Positions 14,477-22,604 of a stretch of DNA of 32,079 bases are shown here, piece after piece (within the stretch, counting starts at the first letter, position 1; each line of letters starts with the position of its first letter). The DNA lies in the IMG/VR virus record IMGVR_UViG_3300042301_003634, positions 1 to 32,079 of that record; one strand, written 5' to 3'. A program made the position numbers and the translations under genes. The notes beneath the pieces were generated by a model that worked only from the letters and a program-made list of their open reading frames with translations, did no database searches and was not told the DNA's origin. Source of the DNA: a virus.

Positions 14477-16297
14477 TTAATCTTTAATAAACTCCCATAA
14501 TCCATCACCAGAAGCCTCTGTTTCTTCTTTAAATCTATCACTTAGAACAAGATTATCACAACCTCTTAAATTAGTAAAAAGTAAAAAAGGTAAATCAATC
14601 AAACAATCAGGTATCGATTCAAGTTTTTTATTATCTTTTAAAGAGATAAATTGTAATTTTGAAAGATTACAAATTGCATTAGGAAGACTACTTATACAAT
14701 TATGAAGCGTTAATGTAATTAAATTTTTTAATCTACCAATAGATTCCGGAATTTGAATCGTAATATCGCTATCCTTACTCTCAATTTGAATAATTGTTAA
14801 AGTTTCAGGTAAATTACTAAACAATTCATCTAATCCATATAATGCAACGTATTTACCTACGTCACCAGAATCAAATCCGGTAATCACCAATCTATCTCCA
14901 CTAGTCTTAAGAGTTGCCGCTAGTCTTGGTTTTAATTCCTCTTTAACTTTCTTTAACATTGGCGTATTCAGAAGTGAAATATCTTCAATACTTAAATTTC
15001 TAATATCTTTAGTTTTAATACTATCAATTTTTTTACTAATATAATATTTTAACACATCCGATTCTGAATTTGAAATCATATTAGAGGATAAGTTCATTCC
15101 CAATGCAATATATTTTTTCTTTAATTCAGAAGTTAAATTAGAGTATTGAATATCAGATAATATTGGACTATTGTATTCTAACCACATTTCAACTTGTTGT
15201 GGATTTTCGAAACTCTTCATTGGATTGTCACCAACTCTAGCATTTTTAACAATATTAATTAATTCTATTTCTTCATCAGTTAAAGGTACCGGTTTAAACA
15301 CATTTTTTAACCCTTCAAGTTTTGGAACTTTTGAAACAATCTCATCCCAAGGTAAATTCGTACTACCGGCATATCGGTCTGAATTTGATTTATCGGCCAT
15401 TGATATTTCACCATTTCGGTCAACAAGAAGTACAGTTGCAAAATTTAAGTCATCAAAACTTTTATCCTCATCAATCACATAGTAAAGAGTTCTTCCATTA
15501 CCTAGTCTATAATTATAATACATATTACCACTACCTTCACGACTAGTACACCACCCTCGACCATTTTTTAATTGAATACATTGGTCTTTAGTTTTAGGTG
15601 CAAATATTTTTAAATTATTTTGGTCATAAACCAAATCGATATTTTCAACAGCTTGTTTTTTATTCGGACCCTCTTTTTTACTTTCCAAACCATCTAATAA
15701 ATGTTCTAACTCAATAAATGACATTGTGTTAACTCCTTTAGTTTCAACAGGTATTACATCAAAATTAGTCATATATTCCGTAATATAATACAAAATTTGG
15801 TCAGAAGTTAAATTAGAATTTTCTTTTGAGAATTTTTCAGTAAGTTTTTTAATTAAAAGTTTTTCATAAGTAGAACCATTATACCCAACAGGTTTTCTGT
15901 CAATCAAGTTAACTAATTTTAAATAATTAAGTTTATCAATATTTTGTAATTCTTCAGGTAATTCTGACTGAATCTCTAAAAACTTCTTAACATATTTTTT
16001 AAGTGATATATTTTCAACCTCAGATTCTTTTTTCTTAAATTTTGTAAAAGTATCTTTGAATTGTTTAGTAAATGTTTTACCATCAATATATGACTTTAAA
16101 TCGTTATAAGAATATTTCGTAATATCTCTTTTTGTTGTCGGTAAACCTTCTTTATATTTTTCAAATAAATCAATATATGACATTATAGTTTCTTCATTGT
16201 CTGAAGTCTCATCTTTAAATTTCGCATATAATTGTTTTTTTACCTTATCAGATACCTCGATTAAGATATTTTCATTTAATGTTTTTAATAGTTTCAT
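14477..16297 (-). CDS. WCT-motif protein with leucine-rich repeats; candidate head protein
   Basis: A 606-residue protein. Residues 1-20 (MKLLKTLNENILIEV) resemble a capsid-targeting leader with an L-I-E site. Two helical blocks follow (35-90 and 100-205), each with an LP...DI or NIDKL turn like that of the paralogues. The WCT domain is at about 220-320: DLVYD, Cys240, GRGWCTS (246-252), YYNYRLGNG, LYYVID. The last 130 residues are leucine-rich repeats of about 23 residues (IPESIGRLKNLITLTLHNC, LPNAICNLSKLQFISLKDN, IPDCLIDLPFL). It is a paralogue of the gene at 16334 over the WCT and LRR parts. LRRs usually bind proteins, so a virion or injected host-targeting protein is possible. TATAAATA on plus (16314-16321) lies upstream. 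Confidence 0.75.
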   Translation of the reverse strand: MKLLKTLNENILIEVSDKVKKQLYAKFKDETSDNEETIMSYIDLFEKYKEGLPTTKRDITKYSYNDLKSYIDGKTFTKQFKDTFTKFKKKESEVENISLKKYVKKFLEIQSELPEELQNIDKLNYLKLVNLIDRKPVGYNGSTYEKLLIKKLTEKFSKENSNLTSDQILYYITEYMTNFDVIPVETKGVNTMSFIELEHLLDGLESKKEGPNKKQAVENIDLVYDQNNLKIFAPKTKDQCIQLKNGRGWCTSREGSGNMYYNYRLGNGRTLYYVIDEDKSFDDLNFATVLLVDRNGEISMADKSNSDRYAGSTNLPWDEIVSKVPKLEGLKNVFKPVPLTDEEIELINIVKNARVGDNPMKSFENPQQVEMWLEYNSPILSDIQYSNLTSELKKKYIALGMNLSSNMISNSESDVLKYYISKKIDSIKTKDIRNLSIEDISLLNTPMLKKVKEELKPRLAATLKTSGDRLVITGFDSGDVGKYVALYGLDELFSNLPETLTIIQIESKDSDITIQIPESIGRLKNLITLTLHNCISSLPNAICNLSKLQFISLKDNKKLESIPDCLIDLPFLLFTNLRGCDNLVLSDRFKEETEASGDGLWEFIKD

Positions 16298-16333
16298 TTT
16301 TACACTTATTTAATATAAATATTTAATAATTTA

Positions 16334-17656
16334 TTATATTTTACCCATATTCCACAACCCTAATCCCATACTTTCAGCTCTTTCTTCTATTGCTTTAGGT
16401 AATTGAATATTTTGACTACCCTTTAAATTGATGAAAGCTAAATTTGGTAAATCAACAACACATTCAGGGATGGTTTTTAATTTGTCGTTATTGACTAATG
16501 ATAAGAATTCCAAATTAGTTAATTGACATATACTATCAGTAATACTATCAATACAATTTTCTAATATCATTAATTTTAACTTCTTAAATCTACCAATTGA
16601 ATCGGGTATTGTAATAATAATGTTATTTTTATCTCTGTTTTGAATTTGTAATTCAGTTAATGTGTCCGGTAAAGTTTCAATCAAATCATCTAACCCATAT
16701 AAACCAATGAATTTACCCACCGCACCTGTACTGAAACCATCTATAATTAATTTCTTCCCATTTACCATCAAACCTTTTGCAAATTCAGGTTTAAAAAAAT
16801 CTTTTAATTCGGCCATAGGTCCATTCAAATATTTAACTAAATCGATTTGGCGGTCATCTTTGTCCATAAATTGATTCTCCTGAAAATGAAATTGATATCT
16901 TTCTTTTGGTAATCCTGATTTACCCATAATATTTGTATCATTAGGGTCATATATAACATATAATGGTCCCTTTGGAATATATGTGTTTTCAAAATAACTT
17001 AATCCCGGAGCTGAAGTACACCATCTTGTTTCTATCATATTATCACCATAAAAACAAGCGGCTTCTTTACCTAAAGGAGTATTATCTTTAATTCTAACAA
17101 CTCTCCACTTATTACCTTCGTAAACCAATTCAGCACCTGGATGAACTTCCGCAGATTTTCTTTCAGACTTACTTGTTGATGCAATAGTTAAATCAAAATC
17201 CTTAACCGCATCATATAATGAAGATGGAGTCAATTTGTTAATATCCCTCATTTCTTTAGGTAATCTATTCTTAAATCTCTCAAACTTTATAAGGTCTTGT
17301 GTAACCTTGAATAAATCCTCCATAAACAAATCTTTAACTCGTTTTACTTCTTTCTCATATCCATAATTACCAGGTTGTCTTTCAGTTTTAGGTGATAAAT
17401 AATTTTTGATTAACCATTGAACATATTTACCCGCTTTAACTTTACCCAGTTCTTTGGAATCGGCAGTTAGCATATTAACATTATTGGTTCTTGTCGTTGG
17501 GTCCGCATTAACCAATATAGTAAATTCATCTTTATTTAACTTTGGTTTAATAATATTACCCTCCTTATCTTTCGATGGTTTAGTCAACGCATCAAATAAT
17601 AATTCAATTCTAGATTGTTCAAGGATTACTTTTTTCAATAATGGTGTGATTTTCAT
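16334..17656 (-). CDS. WCT-motif protein with leucine-rich repeats; candidate head protein
   Basis: A 440-residue paralogue of the 14477 gene. The leader MKITPLLKKVILEQS ends in I-L-E, a T4-like head-protease site. The helical module has FKNRLPKEMRDINKL (about 128-142). The WCT domain is at about 170-255: ELVYEGNKW, Cys201, RWCTS (211-215), YFENTYIPKG, PLYVIYD, then FHFQENQFMDKDD. Residues 305-440 are leucine-rich repeats (IPDSIGRFKKLKLMILENC, ICQLTNLEFLSLVNN, IPECVVDLPNLAFINLKG). The LRR block is the most alike part of the two paralogues, suggesting a tandem duplication. A Bacteroidota-type promoter (17694-17725) and an octamer (17675-17682) lie upstream, so this gene probably starts the transcript. 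Confidence 0.75.
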   Translation of the reverse strand: MKITPLLKKVILEQSRIELLFDALTKPSKDKEGNIIKPKLNKDEFTILVNADPTTRTNNVNMLTADSKELGKVKAGKYVQWLIKNYLSPKTERQPGNYGYEKEVKRVKDLFMEDLFKVTQDLIKFERFKNRLPKEMRDINKLTPSSLYDAVKDFDLTIASTSKSERKSAEVHPGAELVYEGNKWRVVRIKDNTPLGKEAACFYGDNMIETRWCTSAPGLSYFENTYIPKGPLYVIYDPNDTNIMGKSGLPKERYQFHFQENQFMDKDDRQIDLVKYLNGPMAELKDFFKPEFAKGLMVNGKKLIIDGFSTGAVGKFIGLYGLDDLIETLPDTLTELQIQNRDKNNIIITIPDSIGRFKKLKLMILENCIDSITDSICQLTNLEFLSLVNNDKLKTIPECVVDLPNLAFINLKGSQNIQLPKAIEERAESMGLGLWNMGKI

Positions 17657-17693
17657 CTCTAGCCGTTTTTAATTAATAAATATAAATGAGATA

Positions 17694-17725
17694 CAAAAAT
17701 AACGCTTTTTTATTAAATAAGTCAA
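17694..17725 (-). promoter_or_regulatory. Possible promoter for the WCT-LRR genes
   Basis: TTGACT (TTG at 17725-17723) and TATTTTTG (17701-17694) on the minus strand fit TTG ... TAnnTTTG, but with 21 rather than 19 bases between them. An octamer AATAAATA on plus (17675-17682) is also present ahead of the ATG, so the active start is uncertain. Confidence 0.45.
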
Positions 17726-17730
17726 CTTAA

Positions 17731-17907
17731 TTATTCATAACAATTTTTATATGGTCGGCAAGAAGCCTTTTGAGTAAACCCCATATCTTTACAATCTGTA
17801 GATTCACAATAGGATTTACTATATTTACGATTTTTATTAAATTTATTTTGTTCTTTCTCATCAAGATATTGATAAAGAACTCTTTTAATAATTTGTTCAA
17901 TTAACAT
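17731..17907 (-). CDS. Small cysteine-containing protein
   Basis: A 58-residue protein that begins MLIEQIIKRVLYQYLDEKEQ, a helix, and ends with four Cys (34, 39, 50, 56) in CESTDCKDMG and SCRPYKNC, a possible zinc knuckle or disulphide cluster. Its N-terminal helix resembles the head-targeting leaders, but without a clear cut site. The start lies 13 bases from that of the divergent gene at 17921, and the gap consists mostly of the octamer TATTTATT. Function unknown. Confidence 0.65.
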   Translation of the reverse strand: MLIEQIIKRVLYQYLDEKEQNKFNKNRKYSKSYCESTDCKDMGFTQKASCRPYKNCYE

Positions 17908-17920
17908 AACAATAAATAGT

Positions 17921-18094
17921 ATGGAAAATAATATTCAAGAAAAAGGATGTAAAAAATGTAAACAAAAAGGACCCGGAGCCTTCCAAATAGGTTCAATAAT
18001 TTTAGGGTTCTATGTTCTATTCAGTTCAATTTATGGAACAATAGAACTAGTTAAGTCAATGATTTCTTGGGTTAAATCGTCTTTTGGAATCTAA
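17921..18094 (+). CDS. Small membrane protein with an N-terminal cysteine pair
   Basis: A 57-residue protein: [17 protein letters not shown] with a CxxC (10-13), then one transmembrane segment, [20 protein letters not shown] (about 21-40), and a short amphipathic tail. It is divergent from the 58-residue gene at 17731-17907 and overlaps the end of the converging dnaJ gene by 23 bases. The CxxC plus membrane segment could anchor a metal site or thiol at the inner membrane. No family is recognised. Confidence 0.65.
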   Translation: MENNIQEKGCKKCKQKGPGAFQIGSIILGFYVLFSSIYGTIELVKSMISWVKSSFGI

Positions 18095-19013
18095 CATTTA
18101 GTTTAACATACATATCCCCACCCGGGAACCCTTTTCCCCTTAATCTTAAAGGTTTTGAAGTATCAAACACATTTGGTGCATTTATGTTTAAATCACCATC
18201 CGGATGAGGTATTGTGAACTTATCCTTTTGAACTTCATCTAAATTCAAATACAGACTATATATTAGGTCGTTATTCATCTTTTCATACCCATCTTGAGGT
18301 ATTACTTCAAGTTGTAAAATTAAGTCCCCATATTCACCATTTCTAAAGTCACCCAAATCCGCGAATTTAAGGAACTGACCACTATCAACCCCAACAGGTA
18401 ATTTAATACTTATTTGATTGGTTGTTGGTTTAACACCATTACCATTACAACTATAACATCTATGAATTAAAGTATAACCTCGTCCCCCGCAACCAGTACA
18501 AGTTGTTCTAAATTGTTGGGTCATAAATCCGGTTCCAAAACTTTTAACTTGGAATCCCATACCATTACAACCCGTACAAACTTGTTGTTCTCCACCTCCA
18601 CCTCCGCAGGCATCGCATTGATTATTTTTAATGTATTGTATAGTTTTCTGAGCACCTATATAAGATTCAATTGGACTAACACTAACCTTAACGATTTTGT
18701 CAGGTGCCACTTTTCTTCTTTGACCGTTTGCATGTGGGTCTCCCCCTCGGTTCCCAAACATTTGATTTATCAAATCTTCATATGACGCACCACCCCCCAT
18801 GTTAGCGAATGGGTTATTTAATCTATTGTCATATTCTTTTCTTTTATTCTCATCTCCAACGTGTTCGTAAGCCTCCGCAATCTCTTTGAACTTGTCCTCA
18901 CTATCAGGATTTCTATCAGGATGATATTGAATGGCGAGCTTTCTATACGCTTTTTTTATTTCATCTTGATTTGCGTCTTTACTTACTCCTAAAATTTCAT
19001 AATAATTACTCAT
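18072..19013 (-). CDS. dnaJ: DnaJ (Hsp40) chaperone, type I
   Basis: A 313-residue co-chaperone that stimulates the ATPase of DnaK and delivers substrates. The J domain is at 1-68 with the essential HPD at 31-33. A short Gly-rich linker (NMGGGA) leads to a zinc-finger region with four Cys motifs: [22 protein letters not shown] and CYSCNGNG. Substrate-binding C-terminal domains follow ([22 protein letters not shown]). It is shorter than host DnaJ (about 370-380), mainly in the linker and C-terminal dimerisation region. No dnaK or grpE is in the window, so it must work with host DnaK, perhaps to fold or assemble phage proteins. Its ATG lies two bases from the ATG of the divergent gene at 19016. 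Confidence 0.93.
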   Translation of the reverse strand: MSNYYEILGVSKDANQDEIKKAYRKLAIQYHPDRNPDSEDKFKEIAEAYEHVGDENKRKEYDNRLNNPFANMGGGASYEDLINQMFGNRGGDPHANGQRRKVAPDKIVKVSVSPIESYIGAQKTIQYIKNNQCDACGGGGGEQQVCTGCNGMGFQVKSFGTGFMTQQFRTTCTGCGGRGYTLIHRCYSCNGNGVKPTTNQISIKLPVGVDSGQFLKFADLGDFRNGEYGDLILQLEVIPQDGYEKMNNDLIYSLYLNLDEVQKDKFTIPHPDGDLNINAPNVFDTSKPLRLRGKGFPGGDMYVKLNVRFQKTI

Positions 19014-19015
19014 AT

Positions 19016-19663
19016 ATGTCGAACTATTTGGTGGTTTTATTTAAAAATAGAAAAAAGAAAAAAATAATAAAGAAATTTATTACAATATCTCGTGCCAAGA
19101 ATTATTTTGAAGGGTTGATAGACAAGTCAAATGAAGTAATCTTCGAGGTTTTGGTTGAGAATGGAAAAGATTGCAAATTTGAATTGGGTTTAATTGAAAC
19201 AAAAACAAATCAAAACGCTCCGGTTTATCTAACCGATGAATATGGAAGGAATATTAAAGTTAAGATTGAAGAGGATAATATGTCCATCTTAACCATCAAA
19301 CCATATAAAGAAGAGGATTTAATCTATGACGTTAAAAATAAAAAGAAAATTACCACCCAAGAGTTTATCAAAAAATATTTGAGGGGTGATGGATTAAAGA
19401 TGGTTTCGGTCTTAAATAATAAGGTCGTTTTACAACGAGATGAAAAAATTGATTTGTTTTCTTTAAAAAATGAAACTGAATGTTCGAGATTTGTGGATTG
19501 TTTGTCTTCGTATTTTTTCAAAATAAAAAGAAGTGATTGTCTTTTTATTAAAGATTATTCATCACCTCAAAGAAAATATCTCTATGAGTTATTGGAATCT
19601 AACGGATTTGATAAAAAAGTTCTGTATCGTAAATTTACTACTTATCCGACTTCTCGGAGTTAG
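19016..19663 (+). CDS. Hypothetical protein
   Basis: A 215-residue protein starting [17 protein letters not shown]. It has a basic N terminus, a beta-rich middle ([44 protein letters not shown]) and a helical C-terminal third. A frame open 15 codons further upstream would run into dnaJ and is unlikely. The ATG sits in the palindrome CATATATG shared with the dnaJ start, so the two genes diverge from a two-base gap. The 3' end overlaps the converging 82-residue gene by 26 bases. Function unknown. Confidence 0.7.
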   Translation: MSNYLVVLFKNRKKKKIIKKFITISRAKNYFEGLIDKSNEVIFEVLVENGKDCKFELGLIETKTNQNAPVYLTDEYGRNIKVKIEEDNMSILTIKPYKEEDLIYDVKNKKKITTQEFIKKYLRGDGLKMVSVLNNKVVLQRDEKIDLFSLKNETECSRFVDCLSSYFFKIKRSDCLFIKDYSSPQRKYLYELLESNGFDKKVLYRKFTTYPTSRS

Positions 19664-19886
19664 GGTCGTCCATTAAGATAAAATGGAATTCTGTTCCTGA
19701 TATGTCAATTGAAAATTGTTTGTGGTGTCGGTCAACCTCTCTAAAGTGGTTAATAACACTGGTATATTCACCTTTCGGTAATTCAAAAATTATTGTTCCT
19801 TTACCACTAAAAAGAGTTTGGACTGATTCGGCAATTAAAGCTAATTTTTCTATTGTCCCAATATCAGTATTTTTATTTTCTTCCAT
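19638..19886 (-). CDS. Hypothetical protein
   Basis: An 82-residue protein with a helix (EKLALIAESVQTLFSGKG) followed by two strands (TIIFELPKGEYTSVI, FSIDISGTEFHFILMDD). This could be a small alpha/beta regulator, but no family is recognised. It overlaps the upstream 64-residue gene by 37 bases in another frame and converges on the 19016 gene, so coding density here is very high. Confidence 0.6.
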   Translation of the reverse strand: MEENKNTDIGTIEKLALIAESVQTLFSGKGTIIFELPKGEYTSVINHFREVDRHHKQFSIDISGTEFHFILMDDPNSEKSDK

Positions 19887-20044
19887 AAACTAAGTTTAAC
19901 TGGTTTCGGGAAAAGGTTTTCTTTCTGTATTCCCTTAATTTGTTTAATTATTTTTTCTTTTTCTCGGTCAAGTTCTCTTTGGTCTTTAAGTTTCTCACTC
20001 GTTAACCAATTCAGTAACTGCTGGCTCCTGTCTGTCTTGCTCAT
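19850..20044 (-). CDS. Small basic helical protein
   Basis: A 64-residue protein. It is mostly a charged helix rich in Lys and Glu (SEKLKDQRELDREKEKIIKQIKG) with a basic C-terminal hydrophobic patch (VKLSLWKKIKILILGQ) that could lie on a membrane. It overlaps both neighbours (50 bases upstream, 37 downstream), which fits a coupled trio. Function unknown; overlap on both sides makes it less certain than the genes around it. Confidence 0.5.
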   Translation of the reverse strand: MSKTDRSQQLLNWLTSEKLKDQRELDREKEKIIKQIKGIQKENLFPKPVKLSLWKKIKILILGQ

Positions 20045-20480
20045 TGTATGAATTTATAATTTGGTCGTTATTAATTTCTTCATCTAAATCTCCACCTAAA
20101 TCAGTATCAATCTCTTCATCAAAATCAAAATATAAGTTCTTTAATTTATCTAAATCGGTCTTCTCAAATGTTTGTTTCAATTGGTCTACGGTTTCTTTAA
20201 ATAATCTTTCTTTTAATTCCCTCTCTTTATTTAATTTAATAATTTTACCAATCTTAACCAGTATTAAAGATACTTCGGCTTCATTAATTGTTGTAACAAA
20301 AGTAATCCCTTTTTGGTTTTGGTCTTCAACCTCAAATCCAATAATTTTACCCTCATCAATAATACTTTTAGGTATAGACCATTTGACCGGAAATTTCATG
20401 TCAAAACTCAAATATGACTCCAATTTTCTAATTGAATGAATATATTCAACAAATGGTAATAATTCTTTATAAAAACTCAT
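19995..20480 (-). CDS. Hypothetical protein
   Basis: A 161-residue protein: N-terminal MSFYKELLPFVEYIHSIRKLESYLSF, a mixed middle (IIGFEVEDQ, ITFVTTINEAEVSLILVKI), a charged helix, and an acidic tail (DEEIDTDLGGDLDEEIN). I do not know its function. The C-terminal acidic tail is encoded where the next small gene begins in another frame. A structured intergenic stretch (20481-20657) lies upstream. Confidence 0.65.
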   Translation of the reverse strand: MSFYKELLPFVEYIHSIRKLESYLSFDMKFPVKWSIPKSIIDEGKIIGFEVEDQNQKGITFVTTINEAEVSLILVKIGKIIKLNKERELKERLFKETVDQLKQTFEKTDLDKLKNLYFDFDEEIDTDLGGDLDEEINNDQIINSYNEQDRQEPAVTELVNE

Positions 20481-20531
20481 TTTTGTATAAGATATGTTAT
20501 TATGTAACTAATTGATATTCCTAATAGGAAA

Positions 20532-20584
20532 AGTTCCCTGTTACTATACCTCAAAGGTTGTGGTTCACTTTGTAACAGGGCACT
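20532..20584. repeat. Strong inverted repeat between the 161-residue gene and the histone-like gene
   Basis: A perfect 9-bp stem (20536-20544 with 20572-20580, CCCTGTTAC/GTAACAGGG) is extended after one mismatch by AAGT/ACTT. On the minus strand the loop can form a second 5-bp stem, CAAAG/CTTTG. The higher G+C against an A+T-rich background suggests a conserved structured RNA or a leader element for the 19995-20480 gene. No T-run makes it a clean terminator. Confidence 0.5.
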
Positions 20585-20657
20585 TATAAATTTTATGACA
20601 TTTTTCAATGACACTAATATTGTAAAAACAAATATAAAAAGATATATTGTATTAATA

Positions 20658-20840
20658 TTATGCACCTTTCTCTGTCTTGTTGTGTTCAAGAATTTCACCT
20701 CTTAATGTTTGAAGTAATGCCTTCAACTCTTGTGCTGATTTTCTAGCTCTTGTACCTGCACTTTTGTTTCCACCAAAAAACTTTGTAGTTTCTACTGAAA
20801 GTGATTCGGCCAATACTTTGATTTGTTCTAATGTTTCCAT
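20658..20840 (-). CDS. Histone H1-like (Hc1-type) DNA-binding protein
   Basis: A 60-residue protein of the small histone H1-like family known in Chlamydiae and common in Bacteroidota: helix METLEQIKVLAESLSVETTK, the hallmark GNKSAGTRARKSAQELK (24-40), and a final helix TLRGEILEHNK. Such proteins bind and bend DNA; a phage copy could compact phage DNA or influence the host chromosome. The basic Lys-rich tail of longer relatives is absent. It stands alone with A+T-rich gaps on both sides. Confidence 0.75.
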   Translation of the reverse strand: METLEQIKVLAESLSVETTKFFGGNKSAGTRARKSAQELKALLQTLRGEILEHNKTEKGA

Positions 20841-20919
20841 TTTTTTAAAAAATTATTTAGTTTATTTATATGATAAAAATATTAAGAGTTTTCATTGTAG
20901 TGTAAATAGAAAGAATTTT

Positions 20920-21378
20920 TTATTTAATATTTTTCTCCATCATTTTATATAAATCAGTTAATAAATCCAAATCTGACTTTGAATAAGTCATTTCAGTATC
21001 GAAAATTTCGTTTAAAAATTTACTTATTGAACCTTTAACACTTTCGTCTTTTTGATTATAAAATATATCCATAAAAAAAGACTCAAAGTAATCTTTATGT
21101 TCTCCATTATGATTTATAATGATGTTTTCTTTCTTAAAGTCTTCAACCAATTTAGACCAACACCATTCAAAATGAGATTTATTGTCTTCATCAGTTAAGG
21201 TTATTTTAGTTTCCGAGATATTATCACCAAGATAGGTGTCCATTATGATTCCAACCAAAGACTTTGAGATGTCCCCATATAAATCAATCTTCTCGTAAGA
21301 CATGTTGTTGATGCTAAACCAAACAATCACCTCGTCTTTAGGTATCGGTACAATTAACCAATTAAAAAAATTCTCCAT
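20920..21378 (-). CDS. Hypothetical protein, start codon inside a hairpin
   Basis: A 152-residue protein with a hydrophobic opening, MENFFNWLIVPIP, that is too short for a membrane anchor, and a mixed alpha/beta body (DEVIVWFSINN, ISETKITLTDED) with a long charged helix at the end. No family is recognised. Its ATG (21376-21378) is in the 3' arm of a 10-bp hairpin followed by T-rich sequence (21364-21398), so start access may be controlled. An alternative internal start exists at the Met near residue 26, but the first is in a sensible place after the upstream gene. Confidence 0.6.
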   Translation of the reverse strand: MENFFNWLIVPIPKDEVIVWFSINNMSYEKIDLYGDISKSLVGIIMDTYLGDNISETKITLTDEDNKSHFEWCWSKLVEDFKKENIIINHNGEHKDYFESFFMDIFYNQKDESVKGSISKFLNEIFDTEMTYSKSDLDLLTDLYKMMEKNIK

Positions 21379-21398
21379 AGAATATTAGTTCTATGGAG
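21364..21398 (-). terminator. Terminator-like hairpin that also holds a start codon
   Basis: On the minus strand a perfect 10-bp stem (21389-21398 with 21373-21382, CTCCATAGAA/TTCTATGGAG) with loop CTAATA is followed by AATTTTTTT. It lies 32 bases after the stop of the 21430 gene, so it can end that transcript. The 3' arm includes the ATG of the next gene, so read-through transcripts would have the start codon paired. Confidence 0.65.
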
Positions 21399-21429
21399 AA
21401 TATAATTAAATTTTAATAAATGTGAATTT

Positions 21430-22578
21430 TTATTGAGTTTTTCTATTGTAAGAAATTAAATTTCTCATCTTTGCTAAGTCTTCAGTTATAATTTTTGTCG
21501 TCTTAGATTCTACAGATTCTAATTGGTTCATAATCTTTTGAGCCTTTTGTGTTGAAGTTTTTTTACTACTTAACTTACCACTTTCTTTCTTTTCACCAGC
21601 AATATCAACAGGTTGTGATTGTCTCTTATATGATACATTCATTTGTTCTGCCCCATATAAATTTTCGTCAAAGTTTTTCTTAAATCTTTCTCCGGTTTTT
21701 TCACTTCTCTTTGATACATTACCTAAAGCTTTACCATCTTTACCTGTAATAGCATTACCATTTTTAGAATCACCTTTAATTTGTTTTTCTATCATTTCTT
21801 CATCCGGTTTAATTTCATCATAAACAAGATTTGTCATACCAGGGTAAGCAAATGCCTCAATATATTCATCAACAGCTTCAGATGGGTTATATTTCATTAT
21901 TTTGGAATCTTTATCCATTTGATAATTACTTTGAGGGAAATCGTCAGGGTTTTCGTCATATTTACCTCCACCTAAGAACATATCTTTCATATAATCTTTC
22001 ATTTTCTTCACAACTTCAGTCGCATAATCATCGTTTTCTTTTTTAGACGCCGATTGAGCTTTTTCAGTTTTTTTCAATCCTTGTGGTTTTGTTACACCAA
22101 AATTATTTTTTTCCGCAGAGTCTTTAGTAATTTGTTCCATAACAATACCTTCAATCATATCGATTAATTCATTTTCACTTAATGATAAGGTATTTTTATT
22201 TTCTTTAACATTATATTTCTTACCATCAACCTCAAAACTGTCTTTACCCATTTTTTTAGCTTTTGCTAAAGCTCCGGAGAAAGTGTTACCTTCTTCCACT
22301 TCTTCATCAGTCTCTACTTTCTTAACTTTACCATCTAAGATGTCGTCAATAACAATATCTTGTTCTGTTCTATCTTTTCTTAATTTTTTAAAGTCGGCAG
22401 CTGTAATTTTACCTTTAGGTTTTGCCACATCAATTTTGGACTGATTACCTGTAAGTTCTTCATCCATTTCAATTTCCATCCATTGACCTTTTTTGCCAAA
22501 TTTTTCTTCATGTCTTAAGTTTACTTCTTCAGATAGAATCTTTGAAACTAATTTATCTATATTTTTTTGAAAATCCAT
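21430..22578 (-). CDS. Virion-type protein with two head-protease-like motifs
   Basis: A 382-residue, highly charged, low-complexity protein, without membrane segments or a recognised fold. The leader DKLVSKILSEEVNL (about 8-21) ends in L-S-E, like a capsid-targeting leader. At about 131-150 comes LSENELIDMIEGIVMEQ, nearly the same as the leader of the 3629 protein, so the chain may be cut twice by the prohead protease. The C-terminal half is rich in Lys, Ser and Gln (SKKTSTQKAQKIMNQLE). This looks like a scaffold or core protein of the prohead. A TATAAATA on plus (22595-22602) lies 16 bases before the start. Confidence 0.65.
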   Translation of the reverse strand: MDFQKNIDKLVSKILSEEVNLRHEEKFGKKGQWMEIEMDEELTGNQSKIDVAKPKGKITAADFKKLRKDRTEQDIVIDDILDGKVKKVETDEEVEEGNTFSGALAKAKKMGKDSFEVDGKKYNVKENKNTLSLSENELIDMIEGIVMEQITKDSAEKNNFGVTKPQGLKKTEKAQSASKKENDDYATEVVKKMKDYMKDMFLGGGKYDENPDDFPQSNYQMDKDSKIMKYNPSEAVDEYIEAFAYPGMTNLVYDEIKPDEEMIEKQIKGDSKNGNAITGKDGKALGNVSKRSEKTGERFKKNFDENLYGAEQMNVSYKRQSQPVDIAGEKKESGKLSSKKTSTQKAQKIMNQLESVESKTTKIITEDLAKMRNLISYNRKTQ

Positions 22579-22604
22579 TGTCTTGTTTTTTTATTATAAA
22601 TATC

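Noticed and set aside
18971-19015. Upstream start for the plus-strand gene beside dnaJ
   Set aside because: It would lie fully inside dnaJ; the ATG at 19016 gives a better N terminus.
20477-20698. A 73-codon minus-strand frame from GTG with two possible membrane segments
   Set aside because: It starts with GTG inside the histone-like gene, crosses the strong inverted repeat, and T-rich DNA easily yields hydrophobic peptides. The ATGA overlap with the next gene keeps it possible but not convincing.
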